64,000 bases of DNA from NCBI GenBank assembly GCA_959019775.1, contig CAUEPS010000010.1, positions 4,544 through 68,543 on the forward strand, written 5' to 3'. Position numbers and translations under genes: made by a program. Below the pieces are notes generated by a model. The model was not told where the DNA came from. It saw only the letters and a program-made list of their open reading frames with translations, and searched no databases. Position 1 is the stretch's first letter; every line of letters starts with the position of its first letter. Below, piece by piece: positions 14,650 to 22,398 of this stretch. Source of the DNA: an uncultured Collinsella sp. Its GTDB lineage: Bacteria > Actinomycetota > Coriobacteriia > Coriobacteriales > Coriobacteriaceae.

Positions 14650-16431
14650 TTACTCGTTGAGTAGTCTTGCGGCTTCGGCGGCCATGTTCTCGACCGTCAT
14701 GCCGTTCTGCGCGAGCAGTTCGTTGGGGTCGTAGCGGTCGGGGAAGCCCTTGGCGATGCCGAAGGTGCGCGTGCGCACGGGCGTGCAGGCCAGGTAGCAC
14801 GCCACGCGCTCGCCCCAGCCGCCGTCCAAGATGCCGTCCTCGAGGGTGACGACAACGCGATGCTCGGCGACAAGGCTGTCGAGGAACTTGCGGTCGAGCT
14901 CGGCTGCAAAGCGAGGGTTGACGAGCGTGGCCTCGATACCGTACTCGGCGGCCAAGCGGTTTGCCACGCGCTCACCCAGCTCAAAGAAATCGCCAAGCGC
15001 GAGCACGGCAACGTCGCGGCCCTGACGCACCACGTTGTAGCGAACGGCGCTGTAGTCGGTGTCTTCGGCGGGCGCAAGGTCGGGGCGGCTTACCAGGCCG
15101 ATGCCCGGTACGCGGATTGCCACGGGATGCTCGCGGTGGTCGAGCGACCAGCTCAGCATGGACAGATATTCCTCCATGCAGGCCGGCGCCAAGTAGCGCA
15201 TGTTGGGAAGACCGCCCAGCATGGAAATATCAAAGAACGAAAGGTGCGTCTCGGACGTGGTGCCAAAGATTGACGCACCAAACACCAAAATGGTTGCGGG
15301 GGCGTCGTTGAGGCACAGGTCGTGCCACAGCTCGTCGTAGGCGCGCTGCAAAAACGTGCCGTACACACCAAAGACTGGCTTGGCGCCCGAGCGCGCAAGC
15401 GCGGTGGCAAAGGTCACGGCGTGCTCCTCGGCAATGCCCACATCGACGAACTGTTTGCCGGCGGCGGCGCGAAGCTCGGGTGTAAAGCCCATGATGTAGG
15501 GTGTGGCGGCCGTGATGCCCACGACCTGCGGATCGCGCTCGATGGCGGCGCTGAGCGCCTCGCCCGTAATGTCGGCGTAGGTGCGCGGCGCAGGCTCGCT
15601 CGGATGGCCCGGGCAGAGCTTGCGCCCGGTCGCCATGTCAAACGGACCCACGTGGTGCCAGCGCTCGGGGTCGTTTTGGGCTGGCTCAAAGCCCTTGCCC
15701 TTGGCGGTGGAGACGTGCAGCACGATGGGATGATCGATATTGCGCAGTTCCTGCAGCGCGTCGACTAGGGCCAACACGTCGTTGCCGGCGTCCAAATAAC
15801 GGTAGTCGAGTCCCATCGCGCGGAAAACGTTGCGCTCACAGGTGCCGTTGCTGGCGCGCAGCTCGGCCAGATTGCGATAGAGGCCACCGTGGTTCTCGGC
15901 GATGGACTGGTCGTTATCGTTGACGATGATGATCAGGTTGCTGTCGAGTTCGGCGGCATTGTTGAAGCCCTCAAACGCCAGGCCGCCCGAAAGCGAGCCG
16001 TCGCCGATGATGGTGATGACGTTATACGTGTCGCCCGCCAGGTCACGCGCGTGGGCAAGGCCGCAGCCCAGGCTCACCGACGTGGAGGTATGGCCCATGG
16101 CGAACAGGTCGTGCTCGGACTCGTTGGGATTGGCAAAGCCAGAAGCCTCACCATAACGCTCCGGATTGATATAGGTGTACGCGCGCCCGGTCAGCGCCTT
16201 GTGGGCGTAGGTCTGGTGCGACACGTCAAAGACAATTTTGTCGGTGGGGGAGTTAAACACGCGATGGAGCGCGACCGTGAGCTCAACGACGCCCAAGTTG
16301 GGGGCAACGTGCCCGCCGACGGCGGCGGAGCTTTCGAGGATGGCGTGGCGAATCTCGCCGCAGAGCAGCGGAAGCTCGGCGCGGTCGAGAGCCTTGACGT
16401 CCTCGGGCGTTGTCGTTTGCGTAAGCAGCAT
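14650..16431 (-). CDS. DXS-like thiamine diphosphate enzyme (short 1-deoxyxylulose-5-phosphate synthase variant)
   Basis: The 593-residue protein follows the DXS layout. A ThDP domain carries GDGSLSGG and downstream Asn, the proton-relay His appears in GGHVAPNLG, a second His in WHHVGPFD, and the catalytic Glu in VGIAEEHAVTFA. It is shorter than typical DXS (about 620). The loop that normally reads DRAG..GADGxTH is here VFGASIFGTTSETH. The positions equivalent to E. coli Arg420 and Asp427, which handle glyceraldehyde phosphate, are therefore Gly and Thr, while His431 is kept. It may be true DXS with altered binding or a paralog with another acceptor. Whether a canonical dxs exists elsewhere in the genome would decide this. 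The start has GGAG 13 bases upstream, rather distant. Confidence 0.82.
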   Translation of the reverse strand: MLLTQTTTPEDVKALDRAELPLLCGEIRHAILESSAAVGGHVAPNLGVVELTVALHRVFNSPTDKIVFDVSHQTYAHKALTGRAYTYINPERYGEASGFANPNESEHDLFAMGHTSTSVSLGCGLAHARDLAGDTYNVITIIGDGSLSGGLAFEGFNNAAELDSNLIIIVNDNDQSIAENHGGLYRNLAELRASNGTCERNVFRAMGLDYRYLDAGNDVLALVDALQELRNIDHPIVLHVSTAKGKGFEPAQNDPERWHHVGPFDMATGRKLCPGHPSEPAPRTYADITGEALSAAIERDPQVVGITAATPYIMGFTPELRAAAGKQFVDVGIAEEHAVTFATALARSGAKPVFGVYGTFLQRAYDELWHDLCLNDAPATILVFGASIFGTTSETHLSFFDISMLGGLPNMRYLAPACMEEYLSMLSWSLDHREHPVAIRVPGIGLVSRPDLAPAEDTDYSAVRYNVVRQGRDVAVLALGDFFELGERVANRLAAEYGIEATLVNPRFAAELDRKFLDSLVAEHRVVVTLEDGILDGGWGERVACYLACTPVRTRTFGIAKGFPDRYDPNELLAQNGMTVENMAAEAARLLNE

Positions 16432-16558
16432 CGTTGTGGGTTACTCCATGCGAATCGTGCGCCGGCACTCCCTCGGCCGGCACAATTGCACAAGACAGTC
16501 TCGCACATTTTGGCGTTTGATATGTGACGGCGGCGCGGTAATTCGCCAACTGGTGGGG

Positions 16559-16570
16559 CAAAACGTTTTG
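16559..16570. promoter_or_regulatory. Perfect 12-bp palindrome CAAAACGTTTTG in the divergent dxs-like/HD promoter region
   Basis: The 228-base gap between the two divergent genes contains CAAAACGTTTTG, extended to GGCAAAACGTTTTGTC with imperfect ends, about 90 bases before the HD-domain gene. It could be an operator for a regulator of either gene. No regulator gene lies adjacent. Confidence 0.35.
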
Positions 16571-16659
16571 TCCGATGCCATACTGATGTGTTCCATGATG
16601 TTTTTATCGATCGTGCGCAGGCCGTGGCTTGTCGCCGCGGGCCGCTGGAAGGAGGCAGC

Positions 16660-17196
16660 ATGTCCGATACCGTTCGTGCCGAGAAAATCGCGCGCGAGGT
16701 TGACTATGCCGCCCGTCAGCTCGCCCAGGCGGGCCGCTTGGACCTGACGCACGGGTTTATCCAGCATGGTGATGTGACGGTCTATGCACATGTGACCTCG
16801 GTGGCGCGGGCAAGTCTGTCCTTTGCCGAGCGCCTGGGCCGTGTCGGTGTCTCGGTCGACCGCGCCTCGTTGCTGCGCGGGGCCCTGCTGCACGATTACT
16901 TTCTCTATGACTGGCACGATCCCGACCCAAGCCATCGGCTGCATGGCTTTCGCCACCCGTTTTTTGCCCTGGCGCGAGCCGAAGAGGATTTTGAGCTGAC
17001 GTCTCGTGAGCGGAATATTATCGTGCGCCATATGTTTCCGCTGGTGCCGGTGCCGCCGACGTGTCGTGAGGCATGGATTGTATGCCTGGCGGATAAATGG
17101 TGTGCTCTGCGCGAGACGATCGCCGGCCGTCTGCCGCGCAAGGACGAGGCAGACGATGGCGTGAGTGACGAATCGAGCGAAAAGAGGAGAGGGTAG
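16660..17196 (+). CDS. HD-domain hydrolase
   Basis: The 178-residue protein has a metal-binding HD arrangement: His in YAHVTSVA, HD in LLHDYFLYDWH, HGFRHPF, His in IIVRHMFPL and Asp in CLADKWCAL. This matches small bacterial HD phosphohydrolases that act on nucleotides or phosphate esters; the substrate is not known. ATG 16660 follows GGAAGGAGG. The stop lies three bases before the next gene, so the two are co-translated. The last 20 residues are acidic and charged, probably disordered. Confidence 0.82.
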   Translation: MSDTVRAEKIAREVDYAARQLAQAGRLDLTHGFIQHGDVTVYAHVTSVARASLSFAERLGRVGVSVDRASLLRGALLHDYFLYDWHDPDPSHRLHGFRHPFFALARAEEDFELTSRERNIIVRHMFPLVPVPPTCREAWIVCLADKWCALRETIAGRLPRKDEADDGVSDESSEKRRG

Positions 17197-17199
17197 ACG

Positions 17200-18219
17200 G
17201 TGGGGACCGCGATCGACATGGCATTTGACGGCGCGACGCTTGCCGCCTGTCCGCTCTCGGCGCTGGTGCTCTCGTTTGCCTTCTACGGTTTTTGCGGTTG
17301 GGCATGGGAATCGACAGTCTGCGCCATGCTCAATCACGGGCGATTTGCCAACAGCGGCTTTTTGCTGGGGCCGTGCTGCCCCATCTATGGTGTGGGCGGC
17401 ATAGCCTGCTGGCTTTTGCTGCGCGGGATTCCGGATGCCTCGAGCCAGTTTGTCGCCGCGGCGCTTGTATGCAGCGTGATTGAGTACAGCGTAGGCGTGC
17501 TGCTGGAAAAAACAACGGGCGCTCGCTTTTGGGACTATTCGCACCTGCCGTTTAACCTGCACGGACGCATCTGTCTGTACTGGGCATGCGCGTTTGGCTT
17601 GGGTGCGTTGTGCATTTGCCGTTTAGTGGAGCCGGCATTGCTGGGGCTGCTTGGCCATCTGCCGGTGCTGATTGTGCGGCTGTCCGCCTTTATCGTCGCG
17701 GTCGCGATGATGGTTGACGCAGTGTGCTCGCTGGCCAGCTGGCGGCGTCTGTCCGATCAGTTGGAGCGCGTCCGGGCCGACCTTGCCGACCGCATCAATG
17801 AGTCGCTTGCCGATGCGTCAGACTCCATGCTCGAACGTATTCCCGATTCGGCGATCGACTCGGTGACACAGACGCATATCCGCAGTCGTGCCGTTAACGC
17901 GTGGCTGGCCGAGCTGGGCGACGCGACGCTCGATGCCCTTCGTGAGAAGGCTTCGATGCCGACGTTTATCGCGGATGGTGCTCGCGGCCTGGCGCTCGCT
18001 GCCCGCCGCGTGGCCGATGCCGCGCCGAGCATGCCGCGTCCGTCGCTCAGTCGTCGCCTTGCCGGTAAGCGCATGAGCCGTCCGGTACCGAGCGTGTCAC
18101 TCAGTCGTCGTGACCTGCGCTTTTTCAATGCCTTCCCGCGTCTGCGCATCAATCGCTACGAAGGCGTCATTCGAGCAACTAATCTCCGCGACCGCGCCCA
18201 CGAGCTGTTTCGGCGCTAG
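17200..18219 (+). CDS. Putative CmpB-family membrane protein (ABC-transporter type IV, PF06541-like)
   Basis: The 339-residue protein has five hydrophobic segments in residues 10-185. Its signature residues are YGFCGWAWESTVCAMLNHGRFANSGFLLGPCCPIYG and DYSHLPFNLHGRICLYW (split here into its two conserved loops), which define the CmpB family. The C-terminal 150 residues are basic and soluble. The family is called a putative ABC permease, but no ATPase is linked and the role is unknown. A GTG start at 17200 follows GAGGAGAGGG. It forms a two-gene operon with the HD hydrolase. Confidence 0.75.
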   Translation: MGTAIDMAFDGATLAACPLSALVLSFAFYGFCGWAWESTVCAMLNHGRFANSGFLLGPCCPIYGVGGIACWLLLRGIPDASSQFVAAALVCSVIEYSVGVLLEKTTGARFWDYSHLPFNLHGRICLYWACAFGLGALCICRLVEPALLGLLGHLPVLIVRLSAFIVAVAMMVDAVCSLASWRRLSDQLERVRADLADRINESLADASDSMLERIPDSAIDSVTQTHIRSRAVNAWLAELGDATLDALREKASMPTFIADGARGLALAARRVADAAPSMPRPSLSRRLAGKRMSRPVPSVSLSRRDLRFFNAFPRLRINRYEGVIRATNLRDRAHELFRR

Positions 18220-18417
18220 CCGGGATGGGCGCGCTCACGGCTCCCTTGCTCGCGTATTTCCCGTTCGTTTCGCGCCCGTTGCCGCGCCGTTTCCAAGATT
18301 GCGGCACCGTTTCCATTCGACAACGCAGCGTTTAACAACGCCGTATCTGGTCTACACCAGTTGCCCCTCGGCCGCATTATGGGCGCCGACAACGTTCATG
18401 CGATCAAGGGGGAGCGA

Positions 18418-19695
18418 ATGTACGATACGGGATCGACAACGTTTATGCTCATCTGCACCATGCTCGTGTTTTTAATGACACTGGGTCTGGCGTTTTTCTA
18501 TGGCGGCCTGTCTAGGCGCAAAAATGTGATCAACACCATGCTTATGTGCTTTGGCGCCATTGGCCTGGTCGGCGTGCTGTGGATTGTCGCCGGCTGGTCG
18601 CTGGCCTACGGCGGCGACGGTTCCAGCCCGTTTATTGGAGGCCTTGACCAGCTGCTGTGCCTGCCGGTGCTCAACCAAGTGCTGCAGGCGGCCGAGGGCA
18701 ATGCTGCGGACGGTGCTGTCTACCCTCAGATCATCAACATCGCCTTCCAGATGGCATTTGCCATGATCACAGCTGCTATCGTCACGGGCAGCCTGGCCGG
18801 CCGCGTTAAGTTTGGTGCCATGGCGGCCTTCTTGGGCATTTGGCTGCTTGTGGTCTATGCGCCGCTCGCCCATATGGTATGGGGCGGCGAGGACTCCTTT
18901 ATCGGCGACATCATCGGCGCACTCGACTTTGCCGGCGGCGACGTGGTACACATTTCGTCCGGTCTTACCGGCCTGATCCTCTGCTTAATGCTTGGCCGTC
19001 GTCGCGGCTTTGGCATGGTGAGCTATCGCCCGCATAACGTGCCGTTTGTGGCGTTGGGCGCCGGCCTGCTTTGGTTTGGTTGGTTTGGCTTTAACGGCGG
19101 CAGCGAGTTCAAGGCTGACGCCGTGGCGGCACTCGCCATCCTCAACACCGTGACGGCCAGCGCGGCGGGCATGGTCTCGTGGCTTGCCGTCGAGCGCGTG
19201 CACACTGGTCGCCCCACGCTGGTGGGCGCCAGCACCGGTCTGGTTGCGGGCCTTGTGGTGGTCACGCCCGGCGCGGGCTTTGTCGAGCCGTGGGCAGCGC
19301 TGGTTATGGGCCTGATCGTATCGCCCGTCTGCTACCTGGCCATCAGCCATCTTAAGACCAAGTTTGGCTACGACGATGCGCTCGACGCGTTTGGTTGCCA
19401 CGGCATCGGCGGCATCTTGGGCGGCGTGCTCACGGGCCTGTTCTGTGTGCCGGAGCTCTCGTGGACTGGTAAGGGCGGCCTGTTCTACACGGGCGACGTG
19501 TCGCTGCTCATCTCGCAGATTTTGGGCATTGTGGTGACGGTCGCTATTGTGTTGGTGCTCGACTTGGTGATCGCCGCGGTGGTCAAGGTGCTGTTCCACG
19601 GCAGTCTGCGCGTGGACGAGGCCGACGAGGCGCTGGGCCTGGATGCGAGTCAGCACGGCGAGAGCGCGTATCCCTCGTTCTCCGGACTCGATTAG
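18418..19695 (+). CDS. amt: Ammonium transporter
   Basis: The 425-residue channel has eleven predicted membrane helices, each typical of Amt/MEP/Rh proteins. Twin pore histidines are present in YAPLAHMVWGG and GCHGIGGILGG, and the entry segment is FFYGGLSRRKNVINTMLM. It conducts ammonium/ammonia into the cell. I chose ATG 18418 with AAGGGGGAG a few bases upstream; the frame is open to 18361 but that extension is not conserved-looking. glnK follows 155 bases downstream, the usual amt-PII pairing in which GlnK blocks the channel when nitrogen is plentiful. Confidence 0.95.
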   Translation: MYDTGSTTFMLICTMLVFLMTLGLAFFYGGLSRRKNVINTMLMCFGAIGLVGVLWIVAGWSLAYGGDGSSPFIGGLDQLLCLPVLNQVLQAAEGNAADGAVYPQIINIAFQMAFAMITAAIVTGSLAGRVKFGAMAAFLGIWLLVVYAPLAHMVWGGEDSFIGDIIGALDFAGGDVVHISSGLTGLILCLMLGRRRGFGMVSYRPHNVPFVALGAGLLWFGWFGFNGGSEFKADAVAALAILNTVTASAAGMVSWLAVERVHTGRPTLVGASTGLVAGLVVVTPGAGFVEPWAALVMGLIVSPVCYLAISHLKTKFGYDDALDAFGCHGIGGILGGVLTGLFCVPELSWTGKGGLFYTGDVSLLISQILGIVVTVAIVLVLDLVIAAVVKVLFHGSLRVDEADEALGLDASQHGESAYPSFSGLD

Positions 19696-19705
19696 CGACA
19701 CGGCT

Positions 19706-19797
19706 TTCCCAGGCACCCGATCTTGCCCCTCAAACCGTCGCTTGCGTACCGAAGTACGCGGCGCTCCTCTTTCAGGGCAATCTCGGGCACCTCGAAA
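19706..19797. ncRNA. Candidate structured RNA element in the amt-glnK spacer
   Basis: Outer arms at about 19714-19734 and 19777-19797 pair over about 19 positions, interrupted by a tandem G-A/A-G mismatch. An inner hairpin GCGTAC-TTCG-GTACGC (minus strand reading, about 19752-19769) gives a stable UUCG tetraloop; on the plus strand the same loop reads CGAA. No T-run follows, so it is not an ordinary terminator. The minus strand also encodes a 38-residue open frame (MTRVFEVPEIALKEERRV...) across the element. Structure is seen; identity as an RNA is inference. Confidence 0.45.
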
Positions 19798-19850
19798 ACC
19801 CGCGTCATTGAATGGCAATTCATTTCTTTTATTGAAGAGAGGAATTCACT

Positions 19851-20189
19851 ATGAAGAAAATTACGGCTATTGTGCGCCAGGAGAAGCTTGAGGTTCTTAA
19901 AGATGCGCTGTTTGCTGCTGATGTGCGCGGCATGACCATCAACCAGGTGCAGGGCTGCGGTGCGCAGCATGGCTGGAAGGAATACGTGCGCGGCAACGAG
20001 TTGCTTGTCAACACGATCCCTAAGGTGCAGTTCACGCTCATTTGCGCCGATGAGCATGTCGACAGCATTGTCGACATCATCTGTAACGCCGCACGCACCG
20101 GAGCCGTCGGCGATGGCAAGATCTGGGTCGAGCCGGTCGAGGAAGTCATCCGCATCCGTACCGGCGAACACGGCCCCGCCGCGGTGTAG
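19851..20189 (+). CDS. glnK: PII nitrogen regulatory protein (GlnK type)
   Basis: The 112-residue protein matches PII end to end: MKKITAIVRQEKLE start, Gln39 equivalent in GAQHGW, PKVQ, the TGAVGDGKIWV ATP-binding stretch and the VIRIRTGEHG end. It binds ATP/ADP and 2-oxoglutarate as a trimer and docks on Amt through the T-loop. The T-loop reads KEYVRGNELLVN, so the uridylylation Tyr51 of enterobacterial proteins is Leu here, and control by GlnD-type modification at that residue is excluded. A GAGAGG site precedes the ATG. Confidence 0.95.
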   Translation: MKKITAIVRQEKLEVLKDALFAADVRGMTINQVQGCGAQHGWKEYVRGNELLVNTIPKVQFTLICADEHVDSIVDIICNAARTGAVGDGKIWVEPVEEVIRIRTGEHGPAAV

Positions 20190-20263
20190 AATCGACCGTC
20201 TACCATCCGCAACGTTAAAATGCTGCAATGAGGCACAAGACTTGCGTTGTGGATGGACGGATT

Positions 20264-20926
20264 ATGGGTCGTAATAAATATCCCGAGGAGACTGTCGCGA
20301 AGATTCTCGACGCGGCGCTGGAGCTATTCTGCGTACAGGGTTATGAGGGGACGAGCATCCAGGATATCGTTGACCGTCTCGATGGCATGACCAAGGGTGC
20401 TGTCTATCATCACTTTAAGAGCAAAGAGGAGATTTTCAACGCCGCATTTGATCGGGCAACGGCTCCGATTGCTGAACACCGTCGCGCGACACTCGGTGCT
20501 GGCAATATGACGGGAGCTCAAAAGCTCAAACGACTTTATGCGCCCGAGTCCGTCGTTCCGCAAATCGAGATATGGGCTCGCATGCATCCTGCGGCAGATC
20601 CGGTAAAAAGCTCGCGGCTGCTGGCGATGCAGTACCAAGGTTCGTTTGACGAGTCGGCCGATGGCAATCTCTTGCCAGTAATCGAGGAGGGCATCGCCGA
20701 CGGCTCCATTGCGTGCGAATGCCCGCGCGAAGCAGCGGAGGCCGTATCGTTGTTAGCGAATCTTTGGCTGCTGCCATTGTTCCGTCCGCTCGAGCCCAAG
20801 GAGCGAATGCTCGCTCGCGCACAATGTTTGGCACAGATGGCGGCAGCGGTGGGGCTCGATTTGGGTAATGAAGTGCTCCAGACAACGGCCCAGATTTGGG
20901 ACGTATGGAACCGTGCCGGGTGGTAA
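20264..20926 (+). CDS. TetR/AcrR-family transcriptional regulator
   Basis: The 220-residue protein has the TetR helix-turn-helix at about residues 10-55: ILDAALELFCVQGYEGTSIQDIV followed by KGAVYHHFKSKEEIF. The C-terminal ligand domain is not recognisable. ATG 20264 follows GGATGGACGG; the frame opens earlier (20228) but that start lacks a site. Two matching operator palindromes (20932-20944 and 20997-21009) lie immediately downstream, before an MFS exporter gene, so this is probably the repressor of that efflux pump. Confidence 0.9.
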   Translation: MGRNKYPEETVAKILDAALELFCVQGYEGTSIQDIVDRLDGMTKGAVYHHFKSKEEIFNAAFDRATAPIAEHRRATLGAGNMTGAQKLKRLYAPESVVPQIEIWARMHPAADPVKSSRLLAMQYQGSFDESADGNLLPVIEEGIADGSIACECPREAAEAVSLLANLWLLPLFRPLEPKERMLARAQCLAQMAAAVGLDLGNEVLQTTAQIWDVWNRAGW

Positions 20927-20931
20927 TATAG

Positions 20932-20944
20932 ATACCAACGGTAT
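20932..20944. promoter_or_regulatory. Operator-like palindrome 1 (ATACCAACGGTAT)
   Basis: ATACC-AAC-GGTAT lies six bases after the tetR stop. It matches operator 2 in the pattern ATACYNACRGTATGTA, with a centre 65 bases away. It is probably a TetR binding site controlling the MFS gene. Confidence 0.6.
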
Positions 20945-20959
20945 GTAATTGATTTGTGA

Positions 20960-20981
20960 GGGTAGCCACGGCTGCCCTTTT
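20960..20981 (+). terminator. Terminator between tetR and the MFS gene
   Basis: Stem GGGTAGC/GCTGCCC (one G-U pair) with loop CACG is followed by TTTTC. It lies between the two operators, indicating that the MFS gene has its own promoter. Confidence 0.7.
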
Positions 20982-20990
20982 CAAGTCATT

Positions 20991-21015
20991 AAATACATAC
21001 TGACAGTATGTATTT
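20991..21015. promoter_or_regulatory. Operator-like palindrome 2, perfect 25-bp dyad
   Basis: AAATACATACTG, a central A, then CAGTATGTATTT form an exact odd palindrome ending 13 bases before the MFS start codon. Its core ATACTGACAGTAT matches operator 1. Binding here would block transcription or initiation of the pump gene. Confidence 0.75.
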
Positions 21016-21027
21016 GGGGGCAGGCTT

Positions 21028-22290
21028 ATGGCTGGGATGCGAAGAATTAGCGTTTCATTGGCGCCAAAAACAGTGCGATCTATCAGGCTATTTGGTCTTC
21101 TTGTTGCACAGCTGTGTGCGTATTCGATGCTGTCGGCACTGTGCTTTGCGTGTCCGCTCTACTTGTTCGATTGCAGCGGCTCCTCAACGTTATATGGCGC
21201 CGTCGCGGCGATAGCGTTCATACCGGGCGTGCTCGCGACTCCGGTTGGCGGGATTTTGGCGGATCGGGGAAGACATCGCGGGGTTCTTGTGGTACTCGGC
21301 ATTGTTCTGATGGCTGCATCACTGCTGTTTATCCCCATGAAGCGTTCGCTGCCTCTTGCGGTTGTCGTGGCAGCAATGCTTTGCGTCCAATATGGCATCC
21401 AATCGCTGCTGAAACCGATGCTTCAAATTGAGGCGGTGCGCATGACGGGCCAAGAAAAGGTTGAGCGTGCCACTGCGTTGGTCTCGCAGATAATCATGAT
21501 GAGCAATATCTTGGGGCCTGTAGTCGGGACGGCAGTCTATGGGTGCTTTGGTATCGATACTCTATGCGAAACCGCGGCGTTGACGTTTACGATTTCAGCC
21601 CTGCTGTTCGGGGGCGCACTCAAGCAAAATGCCTCATCTGAAACGATGGGAGACGGCGCGACTCGTACGACACGCCGAAACGATTTTCGGGAGTTGATTC
21701 GGTACCTGTCTCAAAACTCATCATTGCTCGTTGTGTTTTTGATTGCGGCTATTTTGAACCTTGCGTTAGTTGGGTTAACGATTGGTGCTCCTGTTATTGT
21801 TGCAAAGCATCTCGGAATGCAGTCATCCTTCGTTGGGATTATTGAGGTGGCTATGGGCTTAGGTGGTCTTGTCGGCAGTGGTTTGGTCGGTATTTGGCCG
21901 CATCGTTTTTCCTTCAAGGGCATATGTCGATATGTTGCGATGATCTGTTTAGGAGTCGTACCGATTATTGTCACGCTACTGAGCGGTCCTAACGAATTTG
22001 CGTTTGTCGCGCTTGCGGCCGGCTCGGCATGGGTCATGGCGTGGGCAAGCGTTACATCGGTTGAAGTCGTTTCATTCGTTCAGCGGTCAGCGCCAAAGGA
22101 ACTCTGCGGAAAAGTGCTGGCACTCGTTTACATGGCGCTTTCCTGCGCAACGCCTATTGGCCAATTGGTTTACGGGCTCGCATATGATCGATGGACTCCG
22201 GCGATTGTATTCGCAGGAATGTTGGCGGTGCTGACGTTGATTACAGCGCTGTTTTATCGGCTGAAAAGTCGCTTATGGCGAATGTCTTAA
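21028..22290 (+). CDS. MFS transporter (drug efflux type)
   Basis: The 420-residue protein has twelve predicted membrane helices with a longer central loop near 205-225. The motif A equivalent GGILADRGRHRG lies between helices 2 and 3. The family exports drugs or other small molecules by proton antiport. A TetR gene and two cognate-looking operators directly upstream point to inducible efflux. ATG 21028 follows GGGGGCAGG. The substrate is unknown. Confidence 0.85.
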   Translation: MAGMRRISVSLAPKTVRSIRLFGLLVAQLCAYSMLSALCFACPLYLFDCSGSSTLYGAVAAIAFIPGVLATPVGGILADRGRHRGVLVVLGIVLMAASLLFIPMKRSLPLAVVVAAMLCVQYGIQSLLKPMLQIEAVRMTGQEKVERATALVSQIIMMSNILGPVVGTAVYGCFGIDTLCETAALTFTISALLFGGALKQNASSETMGDGATRTTRRNDFRELIRYLSQNSSLLVVFLIAAILNLALVGLTIGAPVIVAKHLGMQSSFVGIIEVAMGLGGLVGSGLVGIWPHRFSFKGICRYVAMICLGVVPIIVTLLSGPNEFAFVALAAGSAWVMAWASVTSVEVVSFVQRSAPKELCGKVLALVYMALSCATPIGQLVYGLAYDRWTPAIVFAGMLAVLTLITALFYRLKSRLWRMS

Positions 22291-22398
22291 GGCACTGGGG
22301 CACCGTGAATTTGTGGAGGCAGTGGCACGTCGCGCCGGGACGCCATTGTTTGGGCACGCCCGTTCTCGTCTACAATATCGTGCAGACGAAGGAGAGGC

